Source: Pseudomonas sp. MWU13-2105 (GTDB taxonomy: Bacteria > Pseudomonadota > Gammaproteobacteria > Pseudomonadales > Pseudomonadaceae). Taken from it: 64,000 bases of DNA. A program made the position numbers and the translations under genes. Below are positions 1 through 7,874 of the stretch, in pieces. The DNA lies in assembly GCF_023242315.1 (NCBI RefSeq), contig NZ_JALLIY010000024.1, positions 51,858 to 115,857 of the forward strand, given 5' to 3'. Each line of letters starts with the position of its first letter. Position 1 is the first letter of the stretch. The notes beneath the pieces are model-generated. The model ran no database searches, was not told the DNA's origin, and was given only the letters and a program-made list of their open reading frames with translations.

Positions 1-730
1 CCGCGCCGACGAAGTCGCCCATTTCGATCAGGGCGATTTCCGGCAGGTTGTAGACGCGGCGCATGGTGTCCTCGCTGGCGTTGCCGGTGCAGGCGGCGAT
101 ATGCAGGTAGCCGTTGGTCCTGGCGACGTCGATGCCCTGGTGGATCGAGGCGATATAGGCCGCGCAGGAAAACGGCCGGACGATGCCGCTGGTGCCGAGG
201 ATCGACAGCCCGCCGAGAATTCCCAGCCGTGGATTCATGGTTTTCAGCGCCAGGGCCTCGCCGTCGCGGATATTGACGGTGACCGCGAAACCGCCGGTGT
301 AGTCCAGTTCGGCGGCCAGTTGCAGCAGGTGTTCAGTGATCATCCGGCGCGGCACCGGGTTGATCGCCGGTTCGCCGACGGCCAGGACCAGGCCGGGGCG
401 GGTGACGGTGCCGACGCCTTTGCCCGCATGAAAGCGCACGCCGGGTTCGGCAGTCAGCCGCACTTGCGAGTAGAGCAGGGCGCCGTGGGTGACATCCGGG
501 TCGTCGCCGGCATCCTTGAGCGTGCCGGCCTCGGCACTCTCGTCATGGCGGCGACAGAACTCCAGGCGCAGGTCCACGCGCTTGCCCTTGGGCAGGGTGA
601 TCTGCACCGCGTCGCAGCTGACGCCGCTGAGCAGCAGGCGCGCCGCCGCCAGGGCGGTGGCGGTGGCGCAGCTGCCGGTGGTCAGGCCGCTGCGCAGGGG
701 CGCGGGTTGTTCGGCGGTTTCTTCACGCAT
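1..730 (-). CDS. cbiD: Cobalt-precorrin-5B C1-methyltransferase CbiD (3' end outside window)
   Basis: CbiD adds the C1 methyl group during corrin ring construction, using S-adenosylmethionine. The start is the ATG at 730 and the reading frame runs off the window's left edge, so about 243 residues are visible. Hallmarks are the N-terminal LRSGLTTGSCATATALAAA stretch, the DAGDDPDVTHGA segment near residue 80 and a Gly-rich GILGGLSILGTSGIV segment near residue 180. It lies 120 bp downstream of cobL on the same strand, with half a REP palindrome in the gap. In aerobic-pathway bacteria such as P. denitrificans this step belongs to CobF, so CbiD here next to cobG marks a mixed pathway. The family assignment is secure; the use of a metal-free substrate is inference. 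Confidence 0.93.
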   Translation of the reverse strand, partial: MREETAEQPAPLRSGLTTGSCATATALAAARLLLSGVSCDAVQITLPKGKRVDLRLEFCRRHDESAEAGTLKDAGDDPDVTHGALLYSQVRLTAEPGVRFHAGKGVGTVTRPGLVLAVGEPAINPVPRRMITEHLLQLAAELDYTGGFAVTVNIRDGEALALKTMNPRLGILGGLSILGTSGIVRPFSCAAYIASIHQGIDVARTNGYLHIAACTGNASEDTMRRVYNLPEIALIEMGDFVGA

Positions 731-800
731 GATCAAGCACCTGTGGGGGCCGACTGGCCGGTGCCAAGGCCCTTGACCCCAGCGGAGGCAATGCTGACGC

Positions 801-824
801 CATCGCCGGCAAGCCGGCTCCTGC
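801..824. repeat. Single REP-like palindrome
   Basis: A short palindrome built on GCCGGCAAGCCGGC lies between cobL and cbiD. It matches the core of Pseudomonas REP elements of the kind seen again at about 50.6 and 58.06 kb. It may form a hairpin in the mRNA between the two genes. Confidence 0.6.
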
Positions 825-850
825 GGCGGAGCGGTGTTGTCTTGGGCGAT

Positions 851-2053
851 TCACGGCTTGATCACGTCGAGCAAGGTGATCGGCAAGGCCTGGCGCCAGG
901 TGTCGAAATCCCCCAGCGGTTGGGCCTGGGCGATATGGATGCGGGTCAGTTCGCCGCCATGGGCCTGGCGCCAGTTCGTCAACAGCAGTTCGCTTTGCAG
1001 GGTCACCGCATTCGCCACCAGCCGGCCTCCCGGCTTGAGCCGGGCCCAGCAACTGTCCAGCACCCCGGGACGGGTGACGCCGCCGCCGATAAAGATCGCG
1101 TCCGGCGGCTCCAATCCTTCCAGGGCCTCGGGTGCGCTGCCACGAATCAATTGCAGGCCTGGCACGCCGAGGCTGTCGCGGTTGCGCTCGATCAACTGCT
1201 GGCGACTGGCATCGGCCTCGATGGCAATGGCCCGGCAACCGGGGTGCGCGCGCATCCATTCGATACCGATGGAGCCGCTGCCCGCGCCGACGTCCCACAA
1301 CAGCTCGCCCGGCAGCGGGGCGAGACGGGCGAGGGTGATGGCGCGGACATCGCGTTTGGTCAGTTGCCCGTCATGCTCGAAGGCGCTGTCCGGCAGCCCG
1401 CCGATACGCGACAGGCGCGGCGTGCCTGGGGCGGCCAGGCATTCGATGGCGACCAGGTTCAGGTCGGCAATCAGCGGGTCGCGCCAGTCGTCGGCCAGCC
1501 CGTCGATACGCCGTTCCGCCGGGCCGCCGAGGTGCTCCAGCACGCTGATCCGGCTCGGGCCGAAACCCCGTTCGCGCAGCAGCGCGGCAATCGCCGCCGG
1601 ACTCAGGCCGTCATTGCTCAGCACCAGCAGGCGCACGCCGCTGTGCAGGTGCGCATTGAGGGCCGCCAGCGGCCGGGCGACCACCGAGAGCGTCACCACG
1701 TCCTGCAAGGCCCAGCCCATACGGGCAGCGGCCAGCGAACAGGAGGAGGGCGCCGGCAATACCTGGATCTCCTCGGCGGCGACCCGGCGCGCCAGGCTGG
1801 CGCCGACGCCGAACAGCATCGGATCGCCGCTGGCCAGCACGCAGGTCGGCTCGCCGCGCAGGGCCAGTACCGGCTCCAGGGAAAACGGACTCGGCCAGGC
1901 CATGCGCTCGGCACGGATGGCGTCCGGCAGCAGGTCGAGCTGCCGCTGGCCGCCGAATACCCGCGAAGCCGTCGACAGGACTTCCCGGGCCTGCTGACCC
2001 AGGCCACTGAAGCCGTCTTCACCGATTCCCACGATTGTCAGCCAAGGCGCCAT
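851..2053 (-). CDS. cobL: Precorrin-6Y C5,15-methyltransferase (decarboxylating) CobL
   Basis: This 400-residue fusion protein methylates C5 and C15 of precorrin-6Y and removes the C12 acetate carboxyl. The N-terminal half is a CbiE-type tetrapyrrole methylase beginning WLTIVGIGEDGFSGL. The C-terminal half is a CbiT-type methyltransferase with a SAM-binding loop, DVGAGSGSIGIEWMR, at about residue 275. The length is normal for the fused CobL of aerobic and mixed-pathway bacteria. The gene is divergent from cobG, with only 89 bp between start codons, and is followed by cbiD. The ATG at 2053 is the only start that fits the CbiE N terminus. Confidence 0.95.
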   Translation of the reverse strand: MAPWLTIVGIGEDGFSGLGQQAREVLSTASRVFGGQRQLDLLPDAIRAERMAWPSPFSLEPVLALRGEPTCVLASGDPMLFGVGASLARRVAAEEIQVLPAPSSCSLAAARMGWALQDVVTLSVVARPLAALNAHLHSGVRLLVLSNDGLSPAAIAALLRERGFGPSRISVLEHLGGPAERRIDGLADDWRDPLIADLNLVAIECLAAPGTPRLSRIGGLPDSAFEHDGQLTKRDVRAITLARLAPLPGELLWDVGAGSGSIGIEWMRAHPGCRAIAIEADASRQQLIERNRDSLGVPGLQLIRGSAPEALEGLEPPDAIFIGGGVTRPGVLDSCWARLKPGGRLVANAVTLQSELLLTNWRQAHGGELTRIHIAQAQPLGDFDTWRQALPITLLDVIKP

Positions 2054-2111
2054 CTAAAATCCTCAAAACACAGCGGTTCCGACGGGCAGGCTTTTCATGC
2101 CATCGGACAAA

Positions 2112-2133
2112 GCAGGCATAATACCGTGCCTGC
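2112..2133. promoter_or_regulatory. Inverted repeat in the cobL-cobG divergent control region
   Basis: A 7-bp perfect inverted repeat, GCAGGCA and TGCCTGC with an 8-base loop, lies just upstream of cobG in the 89-bp divergent region. It could be an operator or a leader hairpin. The gap is too short to hold a cobalamin riboswitch, and no riboswitch core was recognised. Confidence 0.35.
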
Positions 2134-2142
2134 AAGGGCGAA

Positions 2143-3516
2143 ATGCTCTTCGATAACAGCCTATACCTTTCCTTTACTGCCGGTCGCCCCTTGAACCAAC
2201 GTCCGCCCGCCACTGCTATTCGTCCCTCGGCCTGCCCGGGATTGCTGCGTATCGTCCCGGCGCTGGATGGTGGTATCTGCCGGATCAAGCTGGCCGGCGG
2301 GGCGATCGGCAGCGCCCAGGCCCAGGCCGTGGCCCGGGCGGCTGAACGCTATGCCGGTGGGGTGATCGAGGCGACCAACCGGGCCAACCTGCAGATTCGC
2401 GGTATCGGTGACCAACAGGCGGCGCTGATCGACGCACTGTTGGACGCAGGTCTCGGGCCGACCACGCCGGCGGGCGACGATGTGCGCAACCTGATGCTCA
2501 GCCCGAGCGCGGGTATCGACCGTCAGTTGTTGATCGACACCCGGCCCCTGGCTGAACAGATCCTGGCGACCTTGCAGACTCATCCGCGCTTGCATGAACT
2601 GTCGGCCAAGTTCGCGCTGCAACTGGACGGCGGCGAAGCCCTGGCGATGTTGGAGCATCCCCACGACCTGTGGTTGTCGGCGCTGCGGCTGGACGATCAG
2701 CCATACCTGGCGTTCGGCCTGGCCGGCTGTCCGGCCCACGACCTGCCGCTGGCCGCCGTGCCGCTGGCGGCGGGGCACGCGCTGGTGGTGGCGGTACTGG
2801 AACTGTTTCTCGAGCTGGCCCGCCCCGAGCAGACGCGCATGCGCCATCTGCTGGCTGAAGTCGCGCCCGCTGAATTCCTCGCTCAATTGACCCGACGCCT
2901 CGGTTTTGAGCCGGTTGCGGTCCCGGCCTGGCATCGATCCGCTGCTCCCGGGCTGCTGCATATCGGTACTTATCCACAGCGCCAGCCAGGGCGTGTTTGC
3001 ATTGGCGCGGTGGCGCCGCTGGGCCGGCTCGACGCGGCGATGCTCGACGGCGTGGCCCGGCTGGCCAGTGAATTCGGCGATGCCAGCCTGCGCCTGACGC
3101 CCTGGCAGAGCCTGTTGCTACCCAATATCCGGGTCGAAGATGCGGCTGCCGTTACCACGCAGCTGCAACACCTCGGTTTGTTATGCGACGCCGCTGACGC
3201 CCTGGCGCAACTGATCGCCTGCACCGGTTCGGCCGGTTGCGGCAAGGGCCTGGCTGAGACCAAGGCCGATGCCCGGACCCTGGCGCTGCAGCTGCAAGAC
3301 CAGCCCCAGGGTGTGCACCTGTCCGGCTGCGCGCGTTCCTGCGCGGCGGCCCATGTGGCACCGGCCACCTTGCTGGCGGTTGCCCCCGGCCATTACGACC
3401 TCTATTTCCGCGATGCCGCGCACCCGGGTTTCGGCCGGCTGCACGCCCGCCACCTTACTATTGATGCGGCGGGCGCCCTGCTGGCAGCCCGCTCACGGAG
3501 CAACACCGATGATTGA
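2143..3516 (+). CDS. cobG: Precorrin-3B synthase CobG
   Basis: CobG is the oxygen-dependent enzyme that converts precorrin-3A to precorrin-3B, the step that defines the aerobic route. The product resembles sulfite/nitrite reductases. The 4Fe-4S cysteines are visible as CTGSAGC and GCARSC in the C-terminal third, and a substrate-binding half is repeated N-terminally (RANLQIRGI). At 457 residues it is close to the P. denitrificans enzyme. Its last 8 bases overlap cobH, so the operon is tightly coupled. The start is uncertain: homology begins around RPSACPGLLRI about 27 residues in, so a TTG at 2191 is an alternative to the ATG at 2143. Confidence 0.92.
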   Translation: MLFDNSLYLSFTAGRPLNQRPPATAIRPSACPGLLRIVPALDGGICRIKLAGGAIGSAQAQAVARAAERYAGGVIEATNRANLQIRGIGDQQAALIDALLDAGLGPTTPAGDDVRNLMLSPSAGIDRQLLIDTRPLAEQILATLQTHPRLHELSAKFALQLDGGEALAMLEHPHDLWLSALRLDDQPYLAFGLAGCPAHDLPLAAVPLAAGHALVVAVLELFLELARPEQTRMRHLLAEVAPAEFLAQLTRRLGFEPVAVPAWHRSAAPGLLHIGTYPQRQPGRVCIGAVAPLGRLDAAMLDGVARLASEFGDASLRLTPWQSLLLPNIRVEDAAAVTTQLQHLGLLCDAADALAQLIACTGSAGCGKGLAETKADARTLALQLQDQPQGVHLSGCARSCAAAHVAPATLLAVAPGHYDLYFRDAAHPGFGRLHARHLTIDAAGALLAARSRSNTDD

Positions 3517-4135
3517 TTACATCCGCGACGGTCAGGAGATCTATCGCAACTCCTTCGCGATCATTCGCGCGGAAGCCAACCTGGCACGGATTCCCGCGGA
3601 CCTGGAAAAGCTCGCCGTACGGGTGATCCACGCCTGCGGCATGGTCGACGCCATCGACGGCCTGCAATTTTCCCCGGGGGCCGGCAAGGCCGGGCGCGCG
3701 GCCCTGGCGGCCGGCGCGGCGATTCTCTGCGATGCGCGGATGGTCAGCGAAGGCGTGACCCGTGCGCGCCTGCCGGCCAACAACCCGGTGATTTGCACCC
3801 TGCGCGACGAGCGCGTGCCGGAGTTGGCGCAAGCGCTGGGCAATACCCGTTCGGCGGCGGCGCTGGAACTGTGGCGGCCGCATCTGGAAGGCAGCGTGGT
3901 GGTGATCGGCAACGCGCCGACGGCGCTGTTCTACCTGTTGGAAATGCTCGATGCCGGCGCGCCGAAACCGGCGTTGATCCTCGGTTTTCCGGTGGGCTTT
4001 GTCGGCGCCGCCGAATCCAAGGCGATGCTCGCGGCCGACAGCCGTGGCGTGCCGTTCGTGATCATGCAAGGCCGGCTCGGTGGCAGCGCCATGGCCGCCG
4101 CGGCAGTGAATGCCCTCGCTACGGAGATTGAATGA
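3509..4135 (+). CDS. cobH: Precorrin-8X methylmutase CobH
   Basis: CobH moves the C11 methyl group to C12, giving hydrogenobyrinate. The protein is 208 residues, the usual family length. His41 in RVIHACGMVD is in the position of the catalytic histidine, and the ligand-binding segment VVIGNAPTALFYLLEM is intact. The ATG at 3509 sits inside the end of cobG (8-bp overlap), and the stop overlaps the start of cobI in an ATGA-type junction. This arrangement implies translational coupling in a cobG-H-I-J operon. Confidence 0.95.
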   Translation: MIDYIRDGQEIYRNSFAIIRAEANLARIPADLEKLAVRVIHACGMVDAIDGLQFSPGAGKAGRAALAAGAAILCDARMVSEGVTRARLPANNPVICTLRDERVPELAQALGNTRSAAALELWRPHLEGSVVVIGNAPTALFYLLEMLDAGAPKPALILGFPVGFVGAAESKAMLAADSRGVPFVIMQGRLGGSAMAAAAVNALATEIE

Positions 4136-4866
4136 TGCAGCAGCCTGGACGTCTGATCGGCCTCGGCGTGGGCCCCGGTGACCCGGAACTGATTACGGTG
4201 AAGGCCTTGCGCCTGTTGCGCGAGTCGCCGGTGGTGGCGTACTTCGTCGCCAAGGGCAAGAAAGGCAACGCATTCGGCATTATCGAGGCGCACTTGCAGG
4301 ACGCCCAGGGCCTGTTGCCGCTGGTTTATCCGGTGACCACCGAGGCGCTGCCGGCGCCCTTGTCCTATGAACAGGTGATCAGCGACTTCTATGACGAGGC
4401 CAGCCTGGAAGTGGCCGCGCACCTGGATGCCGGTCGCGACGTGGCGGTGATCTGCGAAGGCGACCCGTTCTTCTACGGCTCCTACATGTACCTGCACGAC
4501 CGCCTGGCCGAGCGTTATGAGACCGAGGTGATTCCCGGGGTGTGCTCGATGCTTGGCGGCGCCTCGGTGCTCGGTGTGCCGCTGGTGTACCGCAACCAGA
4601 GCCTGTCGGTGTTGTCCGGCGTGCTGCCGCATGACGAACTCAAGCGCCGCCTGGCCGATGCCGACGCAGCGGTGATCATGAAACTGGGGCGCAACTTCCC
4701 CAAGGTTCGCCAGGTGCTGGAAGAGTTGGGTCTGGCCGAGCGCGCCCTGTATGTGGAGCGCGCGACCATGGCCAACCAGAAGATCGTCCCGCTCGATCAG
4801 GTCGAGCCGATGTCCTCGCCGTACTTCTCGCTGATCATCGTGCCTGGCGAACGGTGGCAGGGATGA
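4132..4866 (+). CDS. cobI: Precorrin-2 C20-methyltransferase CobI
   Basis: CobI uses SAM to methylate C20 of precorrin-2. The 244-residue protein is a single tetrapyrrole methylase domain. It shows the N-terminal GVGPGDPELITVKALRLL motif at residues 10-27 and the second conserved block VAVICEGDPFFYGSYMYL near residue 105. It overlaps cobH by 4 bp and cobJ by 4 bp. A second ATG follows immediately at 4135, so the exact start is ambiguous by one codon. Confidence 0.95.
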   Translation: MMQQPGRLIGLGVGPGDPELITVKALRLLRESPVVAYFVAKGKKGNAFGIIEAHLQDAQGLLPLVYPVTTEALPAPLSYEQVISDFYDEASLEVAAHLDAGRDVAVICEGDPFFYGSYMYLHDRLAERYETEVIPGVCSMLGGASVLGVPLVYRNQSLSVLSGVLPHDELKRRLADADAAVIMKLGRNFPKVRQVLEELGLAERALYVERATMANQKIVPLDQVEPMSSPYFSLIIVPGERWQG

Positions 4867-6569
4867 GCCGCGCGCAACCGGCCATTGTCATCCTCGGCAA
4901 TGGCAGCCTGGCAACGGCCCGCCGGCTGCAACGGATTTATCCGGATGCGCTGGTCTACGGGTTGGCGGAACGGGTCGACGGCGCGGATCGGCTGTATCAC
5001 GAGTTTGGCGCGACGCTGCGCCAGCTTTATCAGCAGGACACGCCGATCATTGCCCTGTGCGCCGCCGGTATCGTAATTCGCACGCTGGCCCCGGTGCTGC
5101 TGGAGAAAGGTGCCGAGCCGCCGGTACTGGCGGTGGCCGAGGACGGCAGCGCCGTGGTGCCGCTGTTGGGCGGGTTGGGTGGGGTGAATGTCATGGCCCG
5201 GGAAATGGCCGCCGGCCTCGGTGTCGCGGCGGCCATCACCACCAGCGGCGAGCTGCGTTTCGGCACTTGCCTGCTGAACCCGCCGAGCGGTTACGCCTTG
5301 GGCGACCTGGAGCTGGGCAAGCGTTTTGTCTCCGACCTGCTGGCCGGCGAAAGCGTGCGTATCGAAGGCGCGGCGCCCTGGCTGGCACAGGCGCACTTGC
5401 CGGAAGATCGCCAGGCGCGCCTGTCGATTCATATCGGCAGTGCCGAGCGTGCGCCGGTGGCCAATGAGTTGCTGATTTATCCACGCAGCGTGCTGGTGGC
5501 GGTCACGGCACATGTGCCGGAGCTGGCCAGTGCGGTGCGCGAAGCCTTGCACGCTGCGGGTATCGCCCGCCAGTCGCTGGCCTGCCTGTTGGCGGCGGAC
5601 AGCGAGATGGCCAGTCCCGCGCTGCGCGAAGCAGCTGTCGAGTTGGGCGTGCCGTTGCGTTTCAGTGCCGCGAGCGGTTCTGTCGCGGACATGGCGCAAC
5701 AGGCGATACCGCAGTTGCTGCCGCCGATCTCGGTCGGCGAAGGCCTGGCGATCGCGGTCGCCAGTCAACCGTTGGAACCGGAGCGCATCGGTCGTCCACG
5801 CGGTCGCCTGGCGGTGATCGGCCTCGGCCCCGGTGCCGCCGAATTGATGGTGCCGGCGGTGAAGGCCGAGTTGGCGAAAGCCAACGATGTGCTGGGTTAT
5901 GAAACCTATGTGCGCATGGCCGGCCCGTTCCGCGCCGATCAGGTGCTGCATTGCACCGACAACCGCGAAGAGATGCAGCGTGCCCGGCACGCCTTTGAAC
6001 TGGCGGCCGCGGGACGCTCGGTGGTGGTGGTGTCGTCCGGCGATCCGGGGGTATTCGCCATGGCGGCGGCGGTGCTCGAAGCCCTGCACGAATCGACTGA
6101 CCCGAGCTGGCACAGCGTCGACCTGGAAATCCTGCCGGGAGTCTCCGCCTCGCTGGCGACGGCGGCCCAGGCCGGTGCGCCGTTGGGGCATGACTTCTGT
6201 GTGATGTCGCTGTCGGACAACCTCAAGCCCTGGAGCATCATCGAGAAACGCCTCGACCTGGCGGCCCAGGCCGACCTGGCCCTGGCCTTCTACAACCCGA
6301 TCTCGCGTTCACGCCCCTGGCAGTTGGGCCGGGCCCTGGAGATTGTCGCCGCGCATCGCACGGTACAGACGCCGGTGGTGCTGGGACGGGATATCGGCCG
6401 GCCGGGACAGACCTTGCGGGTGACCAGCCTGGGTGAGCTGACGCCGGACCAGGTGGACATGCGCACGATGGTTATCATCGGCTCGTCCACCACCTGCACC
6501 TTCCCCCGCGCCGAGGGCGGCGAGTGGGTCTACACCCCGCGCTGGTACGGTGAAAAGCCCCGGTCTTGA
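4863..6569 (+). CDS. cobJ: CbiG-like / precorrin-3B C17-methyltransferase fusion (CobJ)
   Basis: This protein of about 568 residues joins two activities. The first ~310 residues resemble CbiG, the ring-opening hydrolase of the anaerobic route (segment CAAGIVIRTLAPVLLEKG). The remainder is the CobJ methylase that contracts the ring and methylates C17, beginning at GRLAVIGLGPGAAELMVPAV. Such fusions are usual in Pseudomonas. The CbiG motif that typically reads LLSGH-GGAN appears here as LLGGLGGVN, with Leu where His is common. The start is taken as the ATG at 4863, overlapping the cobI stop. A GTG at 4854 would add three residues. Confidence 0.92.
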   Translation: MSRAQPAIVILGNGSLATARRLQRIYPDALVYGLAERVDGADRLYHEFGATLRQLYQQDTPIIALCAAGIVIRTLAPVLLEKGAEPPVLAVAEDGSAVVPLLGGLGGVNVMAREMAAGLGVAAAITTSGELRFGTCLLNPPSGYALGDLELGKRFVSDLLAGESVRIEGAAPWLAQAHLPEDRQARLSIHIGSAERAPVANELLIYPRSVLVAVTAHVPELASAVREALHAAGIARQSLACLLAADSEMASPALREAAVELGVPLRFSAASGSVADMAQQAIPQLLPPISVGEGLAIAVASQPLEPERIGRPRGRLAVIGLGPGAAELMVPAVKAELAKANDVLGYETYVRMAGPFRADQVLHCTDNREEMQRARHAFELAAAGRSVVVVSSGDPGVFAMAAAVLEALHESTDPSWHSVDLEILPGVSASLATAAQAGAPLGHDFCVMSLSDNLKPWSIIEKRLDLAAQADLALAFYNPISRSRPWQLGRALEIVAAHRTVQTPVVLGRDIGRPGQTLRVTSLGELTPDQVDMRTMVIIGSSTTCTFPRAEGGEWVYTPRWYGEKPRS

Positions 6570-6596
6570 GAGGCTGCGGCCTCAGAAAGAGCGGTA

Positions 6597-6680
6597 TCTA
6601 TAATTCTCTATAATCGTATGTAATTGGCTATGAAACGGCTTCTCTATAATCATCTATAATTAACTATAATTGACTATAAA
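6597..6680 (+). promoter_or_regulatory. Two blocks of 10-bp-phased TATAAT-containing repeats before the ATPase gene
   Basis: Eight copies of an 8-base unit, consensus NCTATAAT, start at 6597, 6607, 6617, 6627, 6643, 6653, 6663 and 6673. Within each block of four the spacing is exactly 10 bp, one helical turn; the blocks are offset by 16 bp. Five copies contain a perfect TATAAT, and the copies at 6617, 6627 and 6673 are degenerate. The last copy ends 10 bases before the ATG and abuts the ribosome binding site. Phasing on one DNA face suggests cooperative protein binding and probably autoregulation by the downstream ATPase, which is inference. The repeats could also act as multiple overlapping -10 elements. 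Confidence 0.85.
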
Positions 6681-6690
6681 GAAGCCTGCC

Positions 6691-7872
6691 ATGTCCTCCC
6701 AGCAAGCGTTTTTCCATCGTGCAAGCCAGGCCCAGGCGTACACCAAAAATATCCTGAGCACGGCTATCGGCAGTGCTGCCAGCTCCGGTCTGTTTTTCGC
6801 GGCACCGCGTCGAACCGGCAAGTCCACCTTCATGCGTGAAGACTTGCGCCCGGCGCTTGAGGCGGCTGGGACCCTGGTGGTGTACGCCGACCTCTGGGAA
6901 AACATGTCGGCCGATCCGGGGAGCGTTATCCTGAGTGCCATTCGTAGCGAACTGGCAAAAAACGAAGGGGTTATCCAGCGCCTGGCCAAGGGCGCCGGAA
7001 TGGACAAGCTCAAGGTTGGCGGGCTGTCGTTCGATCTTGATCGTATCGGCCTGGGCAAGGATATTTCCTTGAGCGCCGCATTGGCTGCACTCTCGGATGA
7101 GACGCGCAAGATGATTGTGCTGATCATCGATGAAGCCCAGCACGCGATCACCACCGAGGCGGGAGTGGCGACGATGTTTGCCCTCAAGGCCGCCCGCGAC
7201 GAGCTCAACAGCAGTCGGCACTTTGGTTTGCGTGTGGTCTGTACCGGGTCCAACAGTGACAAGTTGGCGATGCTGCGCAACAGCAAGGACCAGGCATTCT
7301 TCGGCGCGCCGCTGATCAAGTTCCCGCCATTGGGCGCCGATTACATTGAGTGGTTCTGTGCCAATGTGGCTTTGCCCTTCTCTCTGGAGCCCAAGTCGGT
7401 ACTCGAGTTGTTCAGGCAGGCCTCAAGCCGTCCCGAGGTGCTCGCGGCGGCGGCGGGAGTTTTACAGTACGAGTTCGACCTGACCGATGAGAATGGGCCT
7501 GCGCGCTTTGCCGAGGAAGTACTCATTCAAGCGCGGGACATGAACCAGGAGTTGATGCGTGTAGTGCACAGCCTCACCCCTATTCAATCCGCGGTGTTGC
7601 GAGTGATGGCCGCTGCGGGAGCGGCCTACGCCCCTTTCGAGAGCCAGACCATGCTGCTTTACGCTGTAGCGCTGCGGGCTGCCGGCATTGCTGCCGATGT
7701 GGCGAAAGCCGATATCCCGGGGGTGCAACAGGCGCTCGTGGCATTGCAGGACAAGAAGCTGGTATGGCGGGCGGCACGTGGGGTCTACGCGGTCGAGGAG
7801 CAAAGCGTCGTCGCCGCGCTGGAGGACGAGGGGTTGCTCCAGGGACTCAAGAGCGGTCGCAATGAGTCCTGA
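6691..7872 (+). CDS. AAA+ family ATP-binding protein with C-terminal winged-helix-like region
   Basis: This 393-residue predicted ATPase resembles archaeal-type or STAND-like AAA proteins. It has a Walker A segment APRRTGKSTF at about residues 43-52 (Ala in place of the usual first Gly), Walker B MIVLIIDEAQH near 141-151 and a sensor-1-like RVVCTGSN near 183. The C-terminal ~110 residues look like a winged helix (TPIQSAVLRVMAAAG, then VQQALVALQDKKLVWRAARGVY), so DNA binding is plausible. The ATG at 6691 follows a GAAG ribosome site. It stands alone after the cob operon and before a convergent gene, and has a strange repeat array as leader. The biological role is not known to me; a stress, mobile-element or defence function is only a guess. 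Confidence 0.85.
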   Translation: MSSQQAFFHRASQAQAYTKNILSTAIGSAASSGLFFAAPRRTGKSTFMREDLRPALEAAGTLVVYADLWENMSADPGSVILSAIRSELAKNEGVIQRLAKGAGMDKLKVGGLSFDLDRIGLGKDISLSAALAALSDETRKMIVLIIDEAQHAITTEAGVATMFALKAARDELNSSRHFGLRVVCTGSNSDKLAMLRNSKDQAFFGAPLIKFPPLGADYIEWFCANVALPFSLEPKSVLELFRQASSRPEVLAAAAGVLQYEFDLTDENGPARFAEEVLIQARDMNQELMRVVHSLTPIQSAVLRVMAAAGAAYAPFESQTMLLYAVALRAAGIAADVAKADIPGVQQALVALQDKKLVWRAARGVYAVEEQSVVAALEDEGLLQGLKSGRNES

Positions 7873-7874
7873 GC

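Noticed and set aside
2054..2142. Cobalamin riboswitch before cobG
   Set aside because: Only 89 bp lie between the divergent starts, too short, and no B12-box-like core was seen.
101..2194. 697-codon plus-strand open frame
   Set aside because: Antisense to cbiD and cobL; no domain.
2970..2978. DnaA box TTATCCACA inside cobG (another at 33853-33861 inside the MATE gene)
   Set aside because: Single boxes within coding sequence without the accompanying dyad; likely chance, and a caution for interpreting the 58 kb units.
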